DNA of 64,000 bases. Origin: Thalassia testudinum (taxonomy: Eukaryota > Streptophyta > Magnoliopsida > Alismatales > Hydrocharitaceae). The notes beneath the pieces are model-generated. The model was not told the DNA's origin. It saw only the letters and a program-made list of their open reading frames with translations, and did not search any database. Positions 11,693-23,245 of this stretch are shown one piece after another; positions within the stretch are counted from its first letter, which is position 1; each line of letters starts with the position of its first letter. Location of the stretch: positions 41,057,001-41,121,000 of the forward strand of contig JAZHRO010000003.1 in the NCBI GenBank assembly GCA_037157565.1, written 5' to 3'. The position numbers and the translations under genes were made by a program.

Positions 11693-13979
11693 TGATATAA
11701 TGTCATCATTAGCCATATCTAGCTTTATTTAGTCATATTCCATCATTCAATGCTCCTACATAATAGCTAGAGGACCATAATTCACTACAAATCCATTCTG
11801 AGAGAATAATAAAAAAATAGGGGTAAAACTATAGTTTTAACAACATATCTCAAGTGCAGAACAATAATGGGATTTCTCAGGGGTTAATTACAGGTCAATT
11901 GGTCTTTATTGTCTAACAAGTGAAACCGTACAGATAGAAACGGGTTTTTGCTCGTTTCAACAATTAAATGACATTTGAAACCCTAAAAATACACCCACTT
12001 AATCTACTAAGGTTTTGGTCAATATAAAATTCACATAAATCCCATAAAAATCATATAAAAATATTCTCTAGGGTTTGGTATGCTTGATTTGACCATTGGA
12101 ACCCAATTTGACCTAAAATAGAGTCATAGACAGATAATTTCTCTAATTTGGGTTTTTGCATAAAATTACCCAGTCAAACTTCGTCAAAACCTAAATATAA
12201 CTTCACCATTAGATTCCTTGGATCCAAATTAGTTTTGTACTAAAATTTGGACCCAATCTATGATCATTCCGACCTAGTTTCCATTTTTATCCAAGTCTGA
12301 ATCTTAATCTCCCAAATAACCCCTCAGCTTTTGAATTTATTACAAAAAGCACCCTATCTTTGTCATCATCTTCACAAAAAGGTCCCTACCGCCTCCATGT
12401 TCTACTCCTACAACTCCGATGTGCTTCAATCAGAGTTTTCTCCTTGATTTTGTGCTCAATCTCTTCCAAATTTGGAAGGGAGATTCCCAAGAGATTTCTC
12501 TACAAATCAAACCTATTCGTGGGCTCCAATTCTTTTGCAACATCTCATGCAAACGCATGAGAGATGTGGATATCATTCTCCGGCAAGCCTACCAAGCTTG
12601 AAAGCTTGGTTTCCAAGCCTTAAACCATTTCCTATGGCCTATAAAAGGACCCAGGTTGCAAAGCTGAGTTCCTTAGCAAGGTTTTGGGCCAAAAACCTCT
12701 TCCTAACCCTACCTCCAGCCCCTCTCCAACCAAGCTTCGGTGAGCCTCTTCCTCCATCATCTCCAGCCTCCCAACAACCAACTTTGGAGTGCCAATATCT
12801 TTGTCTCCTTTGTCCATGGCTAGTGTGCCAAAGCTAGGGTTGTTCCTTCCCATTCTTCCTCACCATCCCCCACCGAAGAACCTCTCTTCCACAACGTCAG
12901 CCAACCACAGTTGATGTCGCTCCTACCTCCTTCGTCCATAATTTTTTGTTCCAATGCTCCCTCGTCTCCCCTACTCTTTCTCCCTCTATTCATCCTTCGA
13001 TTTTGATCCCTCGACATGCCGTTCACCTCCATCGCCCTCCGCTTCGGCCACTCTAGCAAAGCCCTCTGCATACTCCACTGCTTCAAACACTTCGCCAACA
13101 AGCCTACAACCTTCGCCTCCCCTTCCTGCACAAAAACCCATATTTAATCCACCTTTCGCTCACTCACAACCACCACCAAACAACCCACCTTCACGCTGTC
13201 TTCTTCGTCACCATCTGGCCACCTCACTCATCCCCATGCCGACCTAACGCCGCCATCATCTTCCTTAGACCTAGGGCATGCTCCCGAACTATTTTAATCA
13301 GGCCGGGAGGCTGTATTCATGTTTCAGGTTCCCCGATGGTCTACGCTGTCGCCACCATTAATGCTGATGCTGTTGTTCAAGTTCCAAGTCATGCACACCA
13401 AGATGACACCTTCTGGTAGTGCGGAAGTACTCAGGGACCAGTTTCAGTTGGTCAAGTAGAGGCCTTGACTCCAATAGCCGCAGCAATTGCTGGAGCTTTC
13501 ATGCGAGAAGAGGAGTTTTCCTCTGTGGTGCACCACGAAGAAAAGGACATGTTTTAGTCCCCATTGTGGGATTCCAAACTAAACAGCACACATAAGAGGG
13601 AAAAGTGACATAGGCTCTTCGCCTCAAGTCACATAGGGGGGTGAGGTCCCCCGCTACCTATTACACACCTCGCCCGCAACACTATGCACCCAGGCTTCGT
13701 CTGACTCGTATACCTGCCTACGCCTGCGCACACCTCAATTGCTACCCCACTGCAGGTAGCTTTGGTCCCAGGTGCACTCTGATCTGATACCCGATTGCCC
13801 CGTTATCCTTAAGATAAGGAAGGGAAAGAACAAGAGAGAGAGCATGAGGTTGAGGGGGGTTTTGCTCTTCAGTGTTCGTGACACTTAGTCTATTCAGAGT
13901 TGAGTTCCCCCTATGCATCAAAAGGGACAAAGAAGGAAGGAACAAAGAAGAAGAGCAGAGCAACAGAAGAGAAGGCAAG
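11693..13979 (+). repeat. LARD-B 5' LTR, part 1
   Basis: It starts tgatataatgtcatcat and aligns with tgatgataacgtcatcat at 37881. It continues in register until LARD-A inserts after gcaag (13975-13979). The stretch 12400-13260 is C-rich and carries short open frames that recur in the 3' LTR; I find no protein similarity in them. Confidence 0.9.
12640..12647 (+). promoter_or_regulatory. LARD-B LTR TATA box
   Basis: A tataaaag sequence within ggcctataaaaggaccc is preserved in the 3' LTR at 38824-38831. It is the best core-promoter candidate of this LTR. Confidence 0.5.
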
Positions 13980-14726
13980 TGTTTAACTATCGAATTGCTA
14001 CACTAACGTGTTTGGTTTTGGAAAACCTATCATAGTTTGAAAGCGAAGAACTCGTGTTCAGCAAATAAAATTTATACCGAAATGAAACTTCCAGGTCGAA
14101 CATAGGGAGGCGGACGTTTGATTTAAAAACTACGCATTTCTTTTTATTTGTCACGAAGTAATTCAATTTAAAACTATCTAATTATTTACAATAAATAGAA
14201 GAGAGAGAGAGGGTAAGAAACAGAGAGAATATTACATATAGAAATCAAAAATGAGATGTAGAATAAACAGAGAATTTATCATTAAGGAGATTGCTCATTA
14301 CAACTAGAAAGCATAAAATAATTGTACTAGAAAGCGATAAATTTACTCTAGAAAACATTAAAAGAATGGAGGGAGAAATGTCCTCCTCGACGAATGCTTG
14401 GAGGACGAGTAGAAGTACACTAGAAAGCAGTAAATCTATATTAGAAAGCAGTAAAAAGAATAGGGAGAGAGATATCCTCCTCGACGGTCACTTGGAGGAT
14501 GAGCTGGACGGGACGACGCCTGGATGAAGGAGGACGAAGTAGGATGAAGCAGAAGAACGGGAACAGAGCAGCACACCATCGTCGTCATGGGATCCACTTC
14601 CGAAGGGGGACGAAAATTTGGACTTTATCTCGCAAGAAGAATCCTGGGTGTGGGACAAGCTTCTCTTGAGCTTTGGAGAGGTAGAGAAGAGAAGGAAGGG
14701 ATGAGAATTTCATGTGGAGGGGGTCT

Positions 14727-14736
14727 CCTTTTATAG
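14727..14736 (-). promoter_or_regulatory. LARD-A LTR TATA box
   Basis: The minus strand reads ctataaaagg, repeated at 20700-20709 in the other LTR. It lies about 60 bp downstream of the U3 inverted repeat in the direction of transcription. Confidence 0.6.
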
Positions 14737-14793
14737 TTGCAAGGAGTGGGGGCAAATTGGTCATTACATCTTTAAAACAATAAATGAAGGGTC

Positions 14794-14821
14794 TTTAGTG
14801 ACAGATAAAACCGTCACTAAA
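14794..14821 (-). promoter_or_regulatory. U3 inverted repeat, 9-bp arms
   Basis: Perfect arms TTTAGTGAC and GTCACTAAA are separated by 10 bases. The arms hold TGAC/GTCA cores like those bound by plant bZIP (TGA-type) factors; that role is inference. The other LTR (20767-20790) has lost the right arm. Confidence 0.6.
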
Positions 14822-15102
14822 GCCCAAACGTGGGCGTAGTACCCGCCGCCCACGCACGCCTCCTCAGCTGTGCTCTTTCTCAGCGCCTACCAACGTTCTT
14901 TCATCCACAGCCGTCCGATCGCGAGATCGGACGGCTTAAGATGCGTCTTCGCCCGCCGCTGCACGCCCGCCTAGCACATACAATGGTGAGTCCTCGCCGC
15001 ACGTGTAATAGTGCGTGAACACTATCGGTGGATCTGAGCCGCCCGATGACGATCCAACGCCCACCAGCACTTGCTCGCCCGTGCCTTTCTCCCCTTCGCT
15101 AC

Positions 15103-15154
15103 GGCTCGAACCCGCGGCTACAGCTCGCGATAGCGCCCTCCACCGTTGCGCTAC
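15103..15154 (-). promoter_or_regulatory. tRNA-like A-box/B-box pair in the LARD-A LTR
   Basis: The minus strand has GTAGCGCAACGGTGG (A-box-like, 15140-15154), then about 26 bases, then GGGTTCGAGCC (B-box-like, 15103-15113). The other LTR keeps both (21075-21087, 21038-21048). Spacing suits an internal Pol III promoter. I could not fold a convincing cloverleaf, so this is a tRNA-derived or mimic segment, not a tRNA gene. Confidence 0.5.
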
Positions 15155-15757
15155 GAGGCGCGGATGGTCGAGCGGTTGCTTTTAGGTGCAACTGTCCACA
15201 GCCGTTGGATCGAGATCCAATGGCGAAGAGGGAGCGGGTGCGAGGACTTCAAAGATTGTATGCGGCCGTTTGGGCAGCCGAGATGGCGCCACGTGGTGCC
15301 ATCTTGGTCGTCCACCTTCTGCATGTTGTAGATGGTGCCACGGATGTCGGATTGACTCGATTTTTGCATCGTTGGGCTACAATCGTCGATTCGAATTCAT
15401 CCATGCAGTCAGATTTGTCATTTGAAGTGTGGATTTACACCATCCTGGCCCTTGATATTCTAGGGTTCCTCGGTCACTATCTGATGCTATGGTTGCCTGA
15501 TTAAGGCAATCTTGGAGTCGTTGAACTCCAATCGTCACCCTGATCACATCCATATGGTTAGATCTTCGATCTGAGGCCCCGATAAAATGTTTGTCTTGTC
15601 CAAGCACATAAAAGGAGACAATTAACCTCCATTTTATTCAAACTACTCTAAATGCGAGATGATGCATGTTATGCAATATTTATATCATAAAATGCACTCC
15701 TATGCTTAAGAACATGTATAAATAGACATCTTAAGTAGTGTAAATGTGTTTACATCA

Positions 15758-15769
15758 TGCCCCCATGCC
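15758..15769 (-). other. LARD-A polypurine tract
   Basis: The minus strand reads GGCATGGGGGCA directly before the 3' LTR. It is preceded by GGGACTAGCAAAAGATA, which LARD-B, LARD-C and, in part, Ath-1 share. Confidence 0.8.
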
Positions 15770-16320
15770 TATCTTTTGCTAGTCCCTAGCAAAAACTATA
15801 TGCTATTTATAAAAGAATTAGGTTGGATTATTTAGGCCTGAGTTATTTTCAATCATTAAGAAATTGTCTACTTAGGAACTGAACTTTCAAAGACACAACA
15901 GTGCCCAAGTATCTACCAAAATGTAGACCTCCTCAAACCCTCGCCTTATTCACAGAAAAATTTCTTTTTCACTTTTTACTCTTTTCTAATATTTTTTATT
16001 TTCAAATTTTAGGGTTTAAGAGTGGCTTTCTACAACCATTCAACTCACCCAAGATTTGATGAGAACCCTAAGTTCTAAGCATCTTATTGTGAATGTGATA
16101 GACTCGTTTACCGGCAATTAAAACGGACTTCGGATTTCTATGCCTTTAGGTGACCTCAAAAAGAATTCTGCCTAAAGGTGTATCTTTACAACCGGTAGCT
16201 TTCTCCGTACTTTTTTTTTTATGGGGTCAACACAAGGGTGAATCCAGTGTATATCTCCCCGGTTTATTCTACTTCTCCACTTCTTTCTAAGTGTTTGGGA
16301 TTTTTTTAGTGCATTTACTG

Positions 16321-16375
16321 AGCTGGGTTTTGGACAACCGGTCGATGAGTTGTTACCACTGACAACTTGCCAGCC
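16321..16375 (-). other. 55-nt hairpin unit, copy 2
   Basis: The minus strand begins GGCTGGCAAGTTGTC and ends TTGTCCAAAACCCAGCT. Its ends can pair (GGCTGG with CCAGCT, one G-U). It is the downstream partner of 16523-16577. Confidence 0.6.
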
Positions 16376-16522
16376 ATACTCGTGCGGTGAAGTGTGGCTT
16401 ACTTCTTTTTCTTTTATCCTTTTCTTTTGGATTTTTTTTTTCTTCTATTTTTTTTTTTAAGTAGGTGGCTTCCTGGTCTAAGATTTACCTAAGGGCAGGA
16501 AAAAAAAAAAGAAAGGACCAGT

Positions 16523-16577
16523 GACTGGGCTATGGACAACCTACCTATGGGTTGTTACCCACAATAACTTGCCAGCC
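16523..16577 (-). other. 55-nt hairpin unit, copy 1
   Basis: The minus strand begins GGCTGGCAAGTTATTG and ends TTGTCCATAGCCCAGTC. Ends pair as GGCTGG with CCAGTC. The length equals the units in Ath-1 and LARD-C. Confidence 0.6.
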
Positions 16578-16998
16578 ATATCACCCTAAAAGGTTCATTA
16601 GCTACCTAATTTCCGTTAAAATCGCCGAACAACGAGTTAGTGACAAGATAGTGTGTAGATGCTAGAAACACAAAATTCCCTCAAATCAGAGGGCGGGTTG
16701 ATAAGTCGTGTACTTATCACCCAAACTTATTTACTCCAATTACGATAGAATTATGGTGGCGAGGACTCGAAAGACAAATCCACATTTTAGTGGATACACG
16801 GGTTGATTAAGTCCAAAGACCTGAAGGGTCTTTGTGTTCAAATCATAATGTAGTATTTCCCAAGATTGAAAATTTTCTTAATCCCAAGTTCTCTTTCCTA
16901 ATTCAATTTTTTTTTTTAATAAAAGAAAATAAAACAAATCTACGCAGCTGATGAATGAATTCAGAGATGAATATGCACCCCCCCATGCCTATCTAATG

Positions 16999-17012
16999 CA
17001 ATGTCCTCATTG
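16999..17012 (-). other. 14-bp palindrome with internal PPT-like tract
   Basis: The minus strand reads CAATGAGGACATTG, followed 9 bases later by GGCATGGGGGGG. The identical 14-mer is at 33294, 36508 and 47668 in the other three Athila-type elements. CAATG and CATTG can form a 5-bp stem. Confidence 0.75.
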
Positions 17013-18797
17013 TATTAAAAAGACATAAAACAGAGTGGAAAAGCATAGAAAGCACCTGAATTGCGTGAATGTCAGGTCCGCTTCGAGATGAAAACTAAAA
17101 AGAACTGTATATGTGCTGAGTTTAGTGCCTTCAGCTAGGTACACTATACAAAGAAAAGAAATGAAGATTTCACAAGTGCAGGTCAGAATCAGAATAAACA
17201 GAAAAATCCTCTGACCTATCAACAGAGGTCCACAGATGTGGATCAGATTGTGGTGCAGACCCATCCCCCATAATCGAGAATATCTTAGGTTCTGGATAAA
17301 AATTACCCAAAACCTAAAAATAGAATGCAAGCGGGGTCGGGTTTGCGATTTATGAGGATTCAACCCAAGACCAAAAAGTTGGGTTACAGAGAATTGAAGC
17401 TCAGAAGGATAATCGTTGAATGTGTGGTTGAGTTTGACATCCTCGAAACAAATGTCGTAAGGGTTCTGATTTGATGGTTTCGGCTTAAAAGGAACCCTTC
17501 GACTCAATCTTCCATTTCCTCCAAAATTAACTTCCCAAATCAGAACTTCCCAGCTCCTATCCTCCTCATTCAGGATATCAAATTCCAGGACCTCTTGTAT
17601 ATTAATCACCCCGTCTGAAATCTCCAAGTCTAAATGATGTGGCAGAATCAGAATTGACTTGGGTCTAATTATCTTAGAAACAAAATTATCGATAAGCTCA
17701 ACAGGGTGTAACTAATAATCAGGGCATTGAATTGATTCCTCTAGAAAATGCGATTCTGGATCCATAATGTGTGCCCAAATAAGATCAGTTTCCTCAGTTA
17801 TTGGGCTATCAAATGATCTATCAGATTCCTCAGGCCCAATCATCTCATAGAAATCGTGTTCAGAAAAATCGTGTGAGACTTTGCAACTTGAATCTTCACC
17901 ATCAAAGAAATCAGGATCCGTATCAATGTATGTCCCAAAATCAATTGTCACTTCTTGTTCCAAGGAGACATACATTTCCTCGTGACCCAGCTCAGGGATC
18001 TTAGGTGAAGAAATCAGATCATCCTTAATTGGTTGCTTTAATTCAATCTGGTCAGCCTCGTAACACGTGTCCCCCCCAACAGGTCCCTAAGCAGGTTCTG
18101 TCATTGGCTTTCCTGAAGAAGGTTCATCCTGGGAATCATCCCAAGATTGAATCAAAGCAACCACGAATCTCATCCTCAATTTCGCTAATTTCCCAAGTAG
18201 AAACTCACCTGGGTTCTTATCTTTAACACCCCGGAGCCAATCCAACAACGACTTATTTAAATCATCAATCATTTCAATCAGAGGCTCCAATCTCTCAATG
18301 CAAGGTATTGGTTGAACTTCTAAAGATTGTATGATATTCCTCAAGTTAGCTAGAACCTTATCTTGAACCTGGTTACCCTGAACCAAATGAGTTGGTTCAG
18401 GGTTGGGTGAGTTTGGGCTCAATGCAGAGGAATTAACGAATTGAGATTCGTTATACCCATCCTGATAATAGGTCATTTCAGATGGTGATGACCTAAGGGT
18501 AGTGAAATCAGAGGATGGGTAAGGATCGGTGTATCCTTCTTGATTGTAGATCATATTAGGTTGTTCATTAAAGGAAGACGATCTATAATCGATGTAGCTC
18601 TGAGAAGGATAGAAATCAGAATCAAAGTGTTCAGGGTTAGACCCTAAACACAAAGTTCTGGAGCTGTATCCCCAATCCGAATTATCCCAACTAACTGCTG
18701 GTTGATTATAGTATGAGTCGGGATAATCGTCACGTTGAGGATAATTCACAACGGGAGGGAAAGAACGGGAGTGCATGTAATATGTGGAAGGATTCAT
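17007..18797 (-). pseudogene. Conserved LARD protein, about 596 codons, two stops
   Basis: One frame runs from ATG at 18797 to a stop at 17007, broken only by TAG at 18087-18089 and 17712-17714. The start is preferred over one 12 codons upstream because it aligns with the LARD-C start (MNPST versus MYPST). In order: a Y/S/P/D-rich N-terminus with YNQEGY; a conserved block with VLANLRN, IQSLE, MIDDLNKSLLD, GEFLLG and VVALIQSWDDSQDEP; an acidic middle part; IRPKSILI and WEVLIWEV; then FGLGL, FRFWVIFIQNLR and WGMGLHHNLIH. LARD-C (45845-47549) is homologous throughout. There is no CCHC knuckle, protease, RT, RNase H or integrase motif. The function is unknown; a diverged gag-like or envelope-position protein is possible. 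An overlapping frame near the end also reads similarly in both elements, so the C-terminus is uncertain. Confidence 0.75.
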
Positions 18798-18833
18798 GAT
18801 ACACGGGAGGAAGAAAGGTGCCCAGCAATACAA

Positions 18834-19958
18834 ATAATCAAATCTATCCTTAATTGGGTTAACCTACAGACCTACAGACTCCCAAAACCCATCTTGAGAT
18901 AAAGAAACGATTTGATCTACTTCTGTCTGTTCAATCCAACCAGTTAGAAGGAGGGACTGGGGAGAAGGTTCTTCCTTCGGCTTGTGCCTCCGGTTCCTAT
19001 TGTACCCCCTAGCCGCGATCGTTTGATTCTGCTCCCCTAGCTAGACATCAGATTGAATAGTAGAAATAGACTAATCGAAAATAATCTCGTTCTGGGTTCT
19101 GAAGAGCGAGTCCAATCCTTAAGGCCAACATCTACTCTGTTTTATTTAGGGCTAGGTTTAAATGTGCTTTGGAATGTGATGGGCCCTTTAAATGGGTTGT
19201 GCCCTTAATGATTGATTGATTTGTGTGTGCGTACACAACCAGTGATTTTCAAGCAAGATTGTTTTTGATGCGGTGATTTTTAAGATTAAAATCTTTCTTA
19301 GTAGCTTTTAGGATTCAACTTTAGGCATTTTCAAACAAGTTTTATTGGCACACCAGGTTTTGAAAGCACGGGTGAAGATGTTTTCCTTTAAAGCTTAAAA
19401 AGAATGTGGAGTGCCTGGTAAATCCATAAGAGTTGAACCTAAGTAGCAGCTACTTGATGAGTTGATTTTAATTGAAGTGGTGCAACCCAATCAACTCAAA
19501 CAATTGGCCTGATGCACCACTTAATTAGGCACACAAATGATTACCTAATTTGATTTCTACTCAATTATGTGTTTGGATGTGTGTACCGGCTCCTAAGATC
19601 GGTTTACCAGTTGAGTTTGAAAATCAGATGAGGTTGTGTACCTCTGTGAGATTTTTTTTTAATTTTTCTTTTTTTAATGTGGGAGTTGGGGTGAGTGTGG
19701 GTGTCAAACAACAAACAATCTAACCTTAGAGTTTATAAAAACACCTAGGTTGATTGAGGTTTAAATTATTATGTTGTGAAATGAAATCTAATGGATGGGA
19801 GGTGGGGGATAACTTACAGGACCTTTCGTAGCACTTTACTCCGATCTACCGCTTTTGCCTGTCTCGAAAGAGTACCTACAATTACAATAAGAAAGGAGAA
19901 AAGAGAGGTAAATGATTTGTAAGTTACAAAACGCGAAGAGAAATGAAAGAGCGTCGCC
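18834..19958 (-). other. LARD-A leader region
   Basis: A leader of about 1.1 kb lies between the primer site and the ORF. It contains the 40-nt hairpin (19479-19518) and a block at 18961-19040 (minus strand ACAAGCCGAAGGAAGAACCT) shared with LARD-C and Ath-1. No coding is supported. Confidence 0.6.
19479..19518 (-). other. 40-nt leader hairpin
   Basis: The minus strand begins GGTGCATCAGGCCAATTG and ends GATTGGGTTGCACC. The outer stem GGTGCA/TGCACC is perfect. The same 40-nt spacing occurs in LARD-C (45117-45156) and Ath-1 (26679-26718). Confidence 0.6.
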
Positions 19959-19976
19959 TCCCCGGCAACGGTGCCA
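19959..19976 (-). other. LARD-A primer binding site
   Basis: The minus strand reads TGGCACCGTTGCCGGGGA, starting three bases after the 5' LTR. It is complementary to the 3' end of plant tRNA-Asp with one mismatch, the primer used by Athila-lineage elements. Confidence 0.9.
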
Positions 19977-19979
19977 AAA

Positions 19980-21690
19980 TGTTGAACTATCGAATTGCTA
20001 CGCTAACGTGTTTGATTTTGGAAAACCTGTCGTTGTAGTTTGAAAGTGAAGAACTCGTGTTCAACAAATAAAATTTATACCGAAATGAAAATTCTGGGTC
20101 GAACATAGGGAGGCAGGCGTTTGATTTAGAAACTACGCGTTTCTTTTTATTTGTCACGAAGTAATTCAATTTAAAACTATCTAATTATTTACAATAAATA
20201 GAAGAGAGAGAATATTACACATAGAAATAAAAAAAGAGATGTAGAATAAATAGAGAATTTATCATTAAGGAGATTGTTCATTACAACTAGAAAGCATAAA
20301 ATAATTGCACTAGAAAGCGATAAATTTACTCTAGAAAACATTAAAAGAATGGAGGGAGAAATGTCCTCCTCGACGAATGCTTGGAGGACGAGCAGAACTA
20401 CACTAGAAAGAAGTAAATCTATATTAGAAAGCAGTAAAAAGAATAGGGAGAGAGATATCCTCCTCGATGGTCGCTTGGAGGACGAGCCAGACGGGACAAC
20501 GCCTTGACGAAGGAGGACGAAGCAGAAGAATGGGAATGAAGCAGCACGCCGTCGTCGTCGAGAGATCAACTTTCAAAGGGGGACGAAAATTTGGACTTTA
20601 TCTCGCGAGAAGCATCACGGGTGTGGGACAAGCTTCTCTTGAGCTTTGGAGAGGTAGAGAAGAGAAGGAAGGGATGAGAATTTCGTGTGGAGGGGATCTC
20701 CTTTTATAGTTGCAAGGAGTGGAGGCAAATTGGTCATTACATCTTTAAAATAATAAATAAGGGGTCTTTAGTGACGGATAAAATCGTCACACGCCTCCTC
20801 AGTTGTGCTCTTTCTTACCGCCTGCCCATGTTCTTTCATCCACAGCCGTCCAATCGCGAGATCAGACGACTTAAGATGCGTCTTCGCCTGCTGCTGCACG
20901 CCCGCCCAGCGCGTACGATGGCTCGTCGTCGTCGCCCGTGTAATAGCGCGTGAATGCTATCTGTGGATCTGAGTCGCCAGATGACGATCCAACGCCCACC
21001 AGTGCTCGCTCGCCCACGCCTTTCTCCCCTTCGCTACGACTCGAACCCCGGCTACAGCTCGCAATAGCGCCCTCGACCGCTGTGCTACGAGGCACGGATG
21101 GTCGAGCGGATGCTTTTAGGCACGGCTGTCCACAGCTGTTGGATCGAGATCCAACGATGGAGAGGGAGCGGGTGCGGGGACTTCAGAGATTGTATGTGGC
21201 CGTTTAGGTGGCCGAGATGGTGCCATGTGGTGCCATCTTGGCCGTCCATCTTCTGGATGTTGTAGATGGTGCCACGGATGTCGGATTGACTCGATTTTTG
21301 CGTCTTTGGGCTACGACGTCGATCCGAATTCATCCGTGCGGTTGGATTTGTCATTTGAAGTGCAGATTTACACCATCCTTGCCCTTGATCTTCTAGGGTT
21401 CCCCAATCACTATCTGATGCTACGGATGCCTGATTAAGGCAATCTTGGAGTCGTTGAACTCCAATCGTCGCCCTGATCACATCCATACGGTTGGATCTTC
21501 GATCTGAGGCTCCGATAAAATGTTTGCCCTGTCCAAGCACATAAAAGGAGACAATTAACCTCCATTTTATTCAAACTACTCTAAATGCGAAATGATGCAT
21601 GTTATGCAATATTTATATCATGAAATGCACTCCTATGCTTAAGAACATGCATAAATAGACATCTTAAGTAGTGTAAATGTGTTTACATCA
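19980..21690 (-). repeat. LARD-A 5' LTR
   Basis: It is 1711 bp against 1778 bp for the other copy, with scattered substitutions. A deletion of about 40 bp after 20790 removes one arm of the U3 inverted repeat. The TATA box is at 20700-20709 and the tRNA-like boxes at 21038-21087. Confidence 0.93.
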
Positions 21691-21695
21691 GCAAG

Positions 21696-22083
21696 GCAGA
21701 AGAATAGCAGAAGAAAAATCAAAGAGTACTATAGCAATGCCTTTCTAAGACGTCTGATTATCTGTTCCCTCATTTGATTATATTTGAGTAATTGCTATTT
21801 GTGTTAGACTAATATTTGGTGATCCAAATCACCATTATTTTATTTAGAATTCTTTTTGACTCCTCATATACTCATGTCAAAAATTGCATATTGGATTTTA
21901 AGTAATTAATTATGCTCATTTACATTATTTGTTGAGATTAGTACCTGAATTCCATATTTGTTCTCAGCGAATGACCTCAAACTTCATTTCTAACATTCGA
22001 GTTATAAATTTATCTGTTTCTCACACTGATTCGATCTATACTACAACGCAACGATTTTAAAACCTGATTTAGAGTGATCAACA
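21696..22083 (+). repeat. LARD-B 5' LTR, part 2
   Basis: It continues the LTR after LARD-A, from gcagaagaatagcag to gatcaaca, in register with 40185-40578. Confidence 0.9.
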
Positions 22084-22086
22084 TTT

Positions 22087-22104
22087 TGACGCCGTTGCCG
22101 GGGA
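22087..22104 (+). other. LARD-B primer binding site
   Basis: The sequence tgacgccgttgccgggga lies three bases after the LTR. It differs at one base from the complement of the tRNA-Asp 3' end. Confidence 0.9.
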
Positions 22105-23245
22105 GCAACATGCAATTCACCGCTATTCTCTTGCTATATTTTGATTATAGTGAGCACTAACTTGCCCTATTTGATTTCTTGTGATTTTATGAGGTACTTC
22201 ATGAGGAGATCTTCTGCGCAAAACAGCCAGGCCAAGGCAAGTAACCTTTCTATTCTTTCCTAATCAACCTCTTAATCTTGGGAAGACAAAAAGGAAACAA
22301 TCAATTAGGAATCACCTACCTTATTTTTATAGTAATCATCTTTTAAAAAGGCAAGTTTCATGATTTGCGAACAAATTTCATATATGATTGAAGCTTGAGA
22401 AAATTTGGTTTAGAAATTCCCTACCTTATTTGCCTGTACTTATGAGGGACTACGCTTAAATTATAAATCACTTTGGGCTAAATCTTTCTTGCTTGAAGCC
22501 CAAGGTGAACAAGTTAAGATCAATTTGGATGCAGAATAGAGCCAATTAGGGTTTCAATTTTAGGGTTTTGGAGTGCTAGTTCATACTTGCCTACATAAAA
22601 AGAAATAACCCTCCCACATTTGTGTGCTACCCAAGCCCTTGGTTGAAAAAATCCAATCAAGAAAAATCCTAAAAATCAGGCTCTAAATTCACTTGAATCC
22701 TAAAATCTTAGACCTAATAACTTGAGAGTCAATTCTGGGTGATTTCTAGGTCTTGACATAGATTTCATTATGCCATCTTTAGGGCAAGTAAGGTGAAGTT
22801 GATCTACCTAGTAGGCCAACCAACCTCTAAATTAGGTCACAAGTCAAATTAACTTCTAATCAAGTGGAATTAAAGGTAGAAATTAGGACTTAAAATTGGT
22901 AGACTTAAGAGGTCAAGTTATCCATTTTGGTCTACCTGGACTCTCAGTGACAAGGAAGGTTGGGTAGGGGAAACCTTGTAACCCCTGGGGATGCTCTATC
23001 ATATAGGGGTCATTGCGGGACTCTCCCTTCCTGGCTGCACAGGTAATTCTCAGGTGGGTAACTTTCTGACCAGGGGTATCATCCGCCCCGAACCTCTATA
23101 GTCATCCAAAAATCTTTATGTACCTTGATTGAGTCCAACAATACCCAGTCCCTCATCTTTTCTCTAGTGCACATGCACAAATCATCTTAGGGATTTCTAT
23201 CTGGTCAAATCAACTGCAATCTAATCTTGAGTTTGATTCTACATC
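22105..23245 (+). other. LARD-B leader region
   Basis: A leader of about 1.1 kb before the acidic frame, with no supported coding. I do not find the 40-nt hairpin of the other elements here. Confidence 0.5.

Larger units (their letters stand above)
13980..15757 (-). repeat. LARD-A 3' LTR
   Basis: It matches 19980-21690. Relative to that copy it has extra bases near 14190-14210 (gagagaggg expansion) and about 40 extra bases near 14814-14855. It carries a tRNA-like box pair (15103-15154), a U3 inverted repeat (14794-14821) and a TATA box (14727-14736). Confidence 0.93.
15770..17006 (-). other. LARD-A 3' non-coding region
   Basis: No reading frame is supported. It holds the paired 55-nt units (16321-16375, 16523-16577), pyrimidine and purine runs near 16430-16510, and the 14-bp palindrome at 16999-17012. 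The same modules in the same order occur after the coding part of LARD-C and Ath-1. Confidence 0.7.
13980..21690 (-). mobile_element. LARD-A: non-autonomous Athila-like element
   Basis: The element is 7.7 kb, inserted in the LARD-B 5' LTR with target duplication gcaag (13975-13979, 21691-21695). LTRs are 13980-15757 and 19980-21690; read on the minus strand they begin TGATGTAAAC and end in CA. Next to the minus-strand 5' LTR is an Asp-type primer site, and before the 3' LTR is the purine tract GGCATGGGGGCA. The 4.2-kb internal region lacks gag and pol but carries one frame of about 600 codons. It shares a leader hairpin, a 14-bp palindrome and a pair of 55-nt units with Ath-1 and LARD-C. Confidence 0.95.

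Noticed and set aside
12360..13250. Several overlapping open frames in a C-rich block
   Set aside because: They lie inside the LARD-B LTR and recur at 38480-39490 with shifts; no protein family is recognisable.
15028..15504. 158-codon open frame on + strand
   Set aside because: It lies antisense within the LARD-A LTR, over the tRNA-like boxes; the other LTR copy does not keep the frame, and there is no recognisable protein.
17160..17220. Transmembrane segment (LFILILTCTCE) taken as proof of an envelope protein
   Set aside because: An overlapping frame is equally well conserved and polar, so the hydrophobic stretch may not be translated; no signal peptide is seen.
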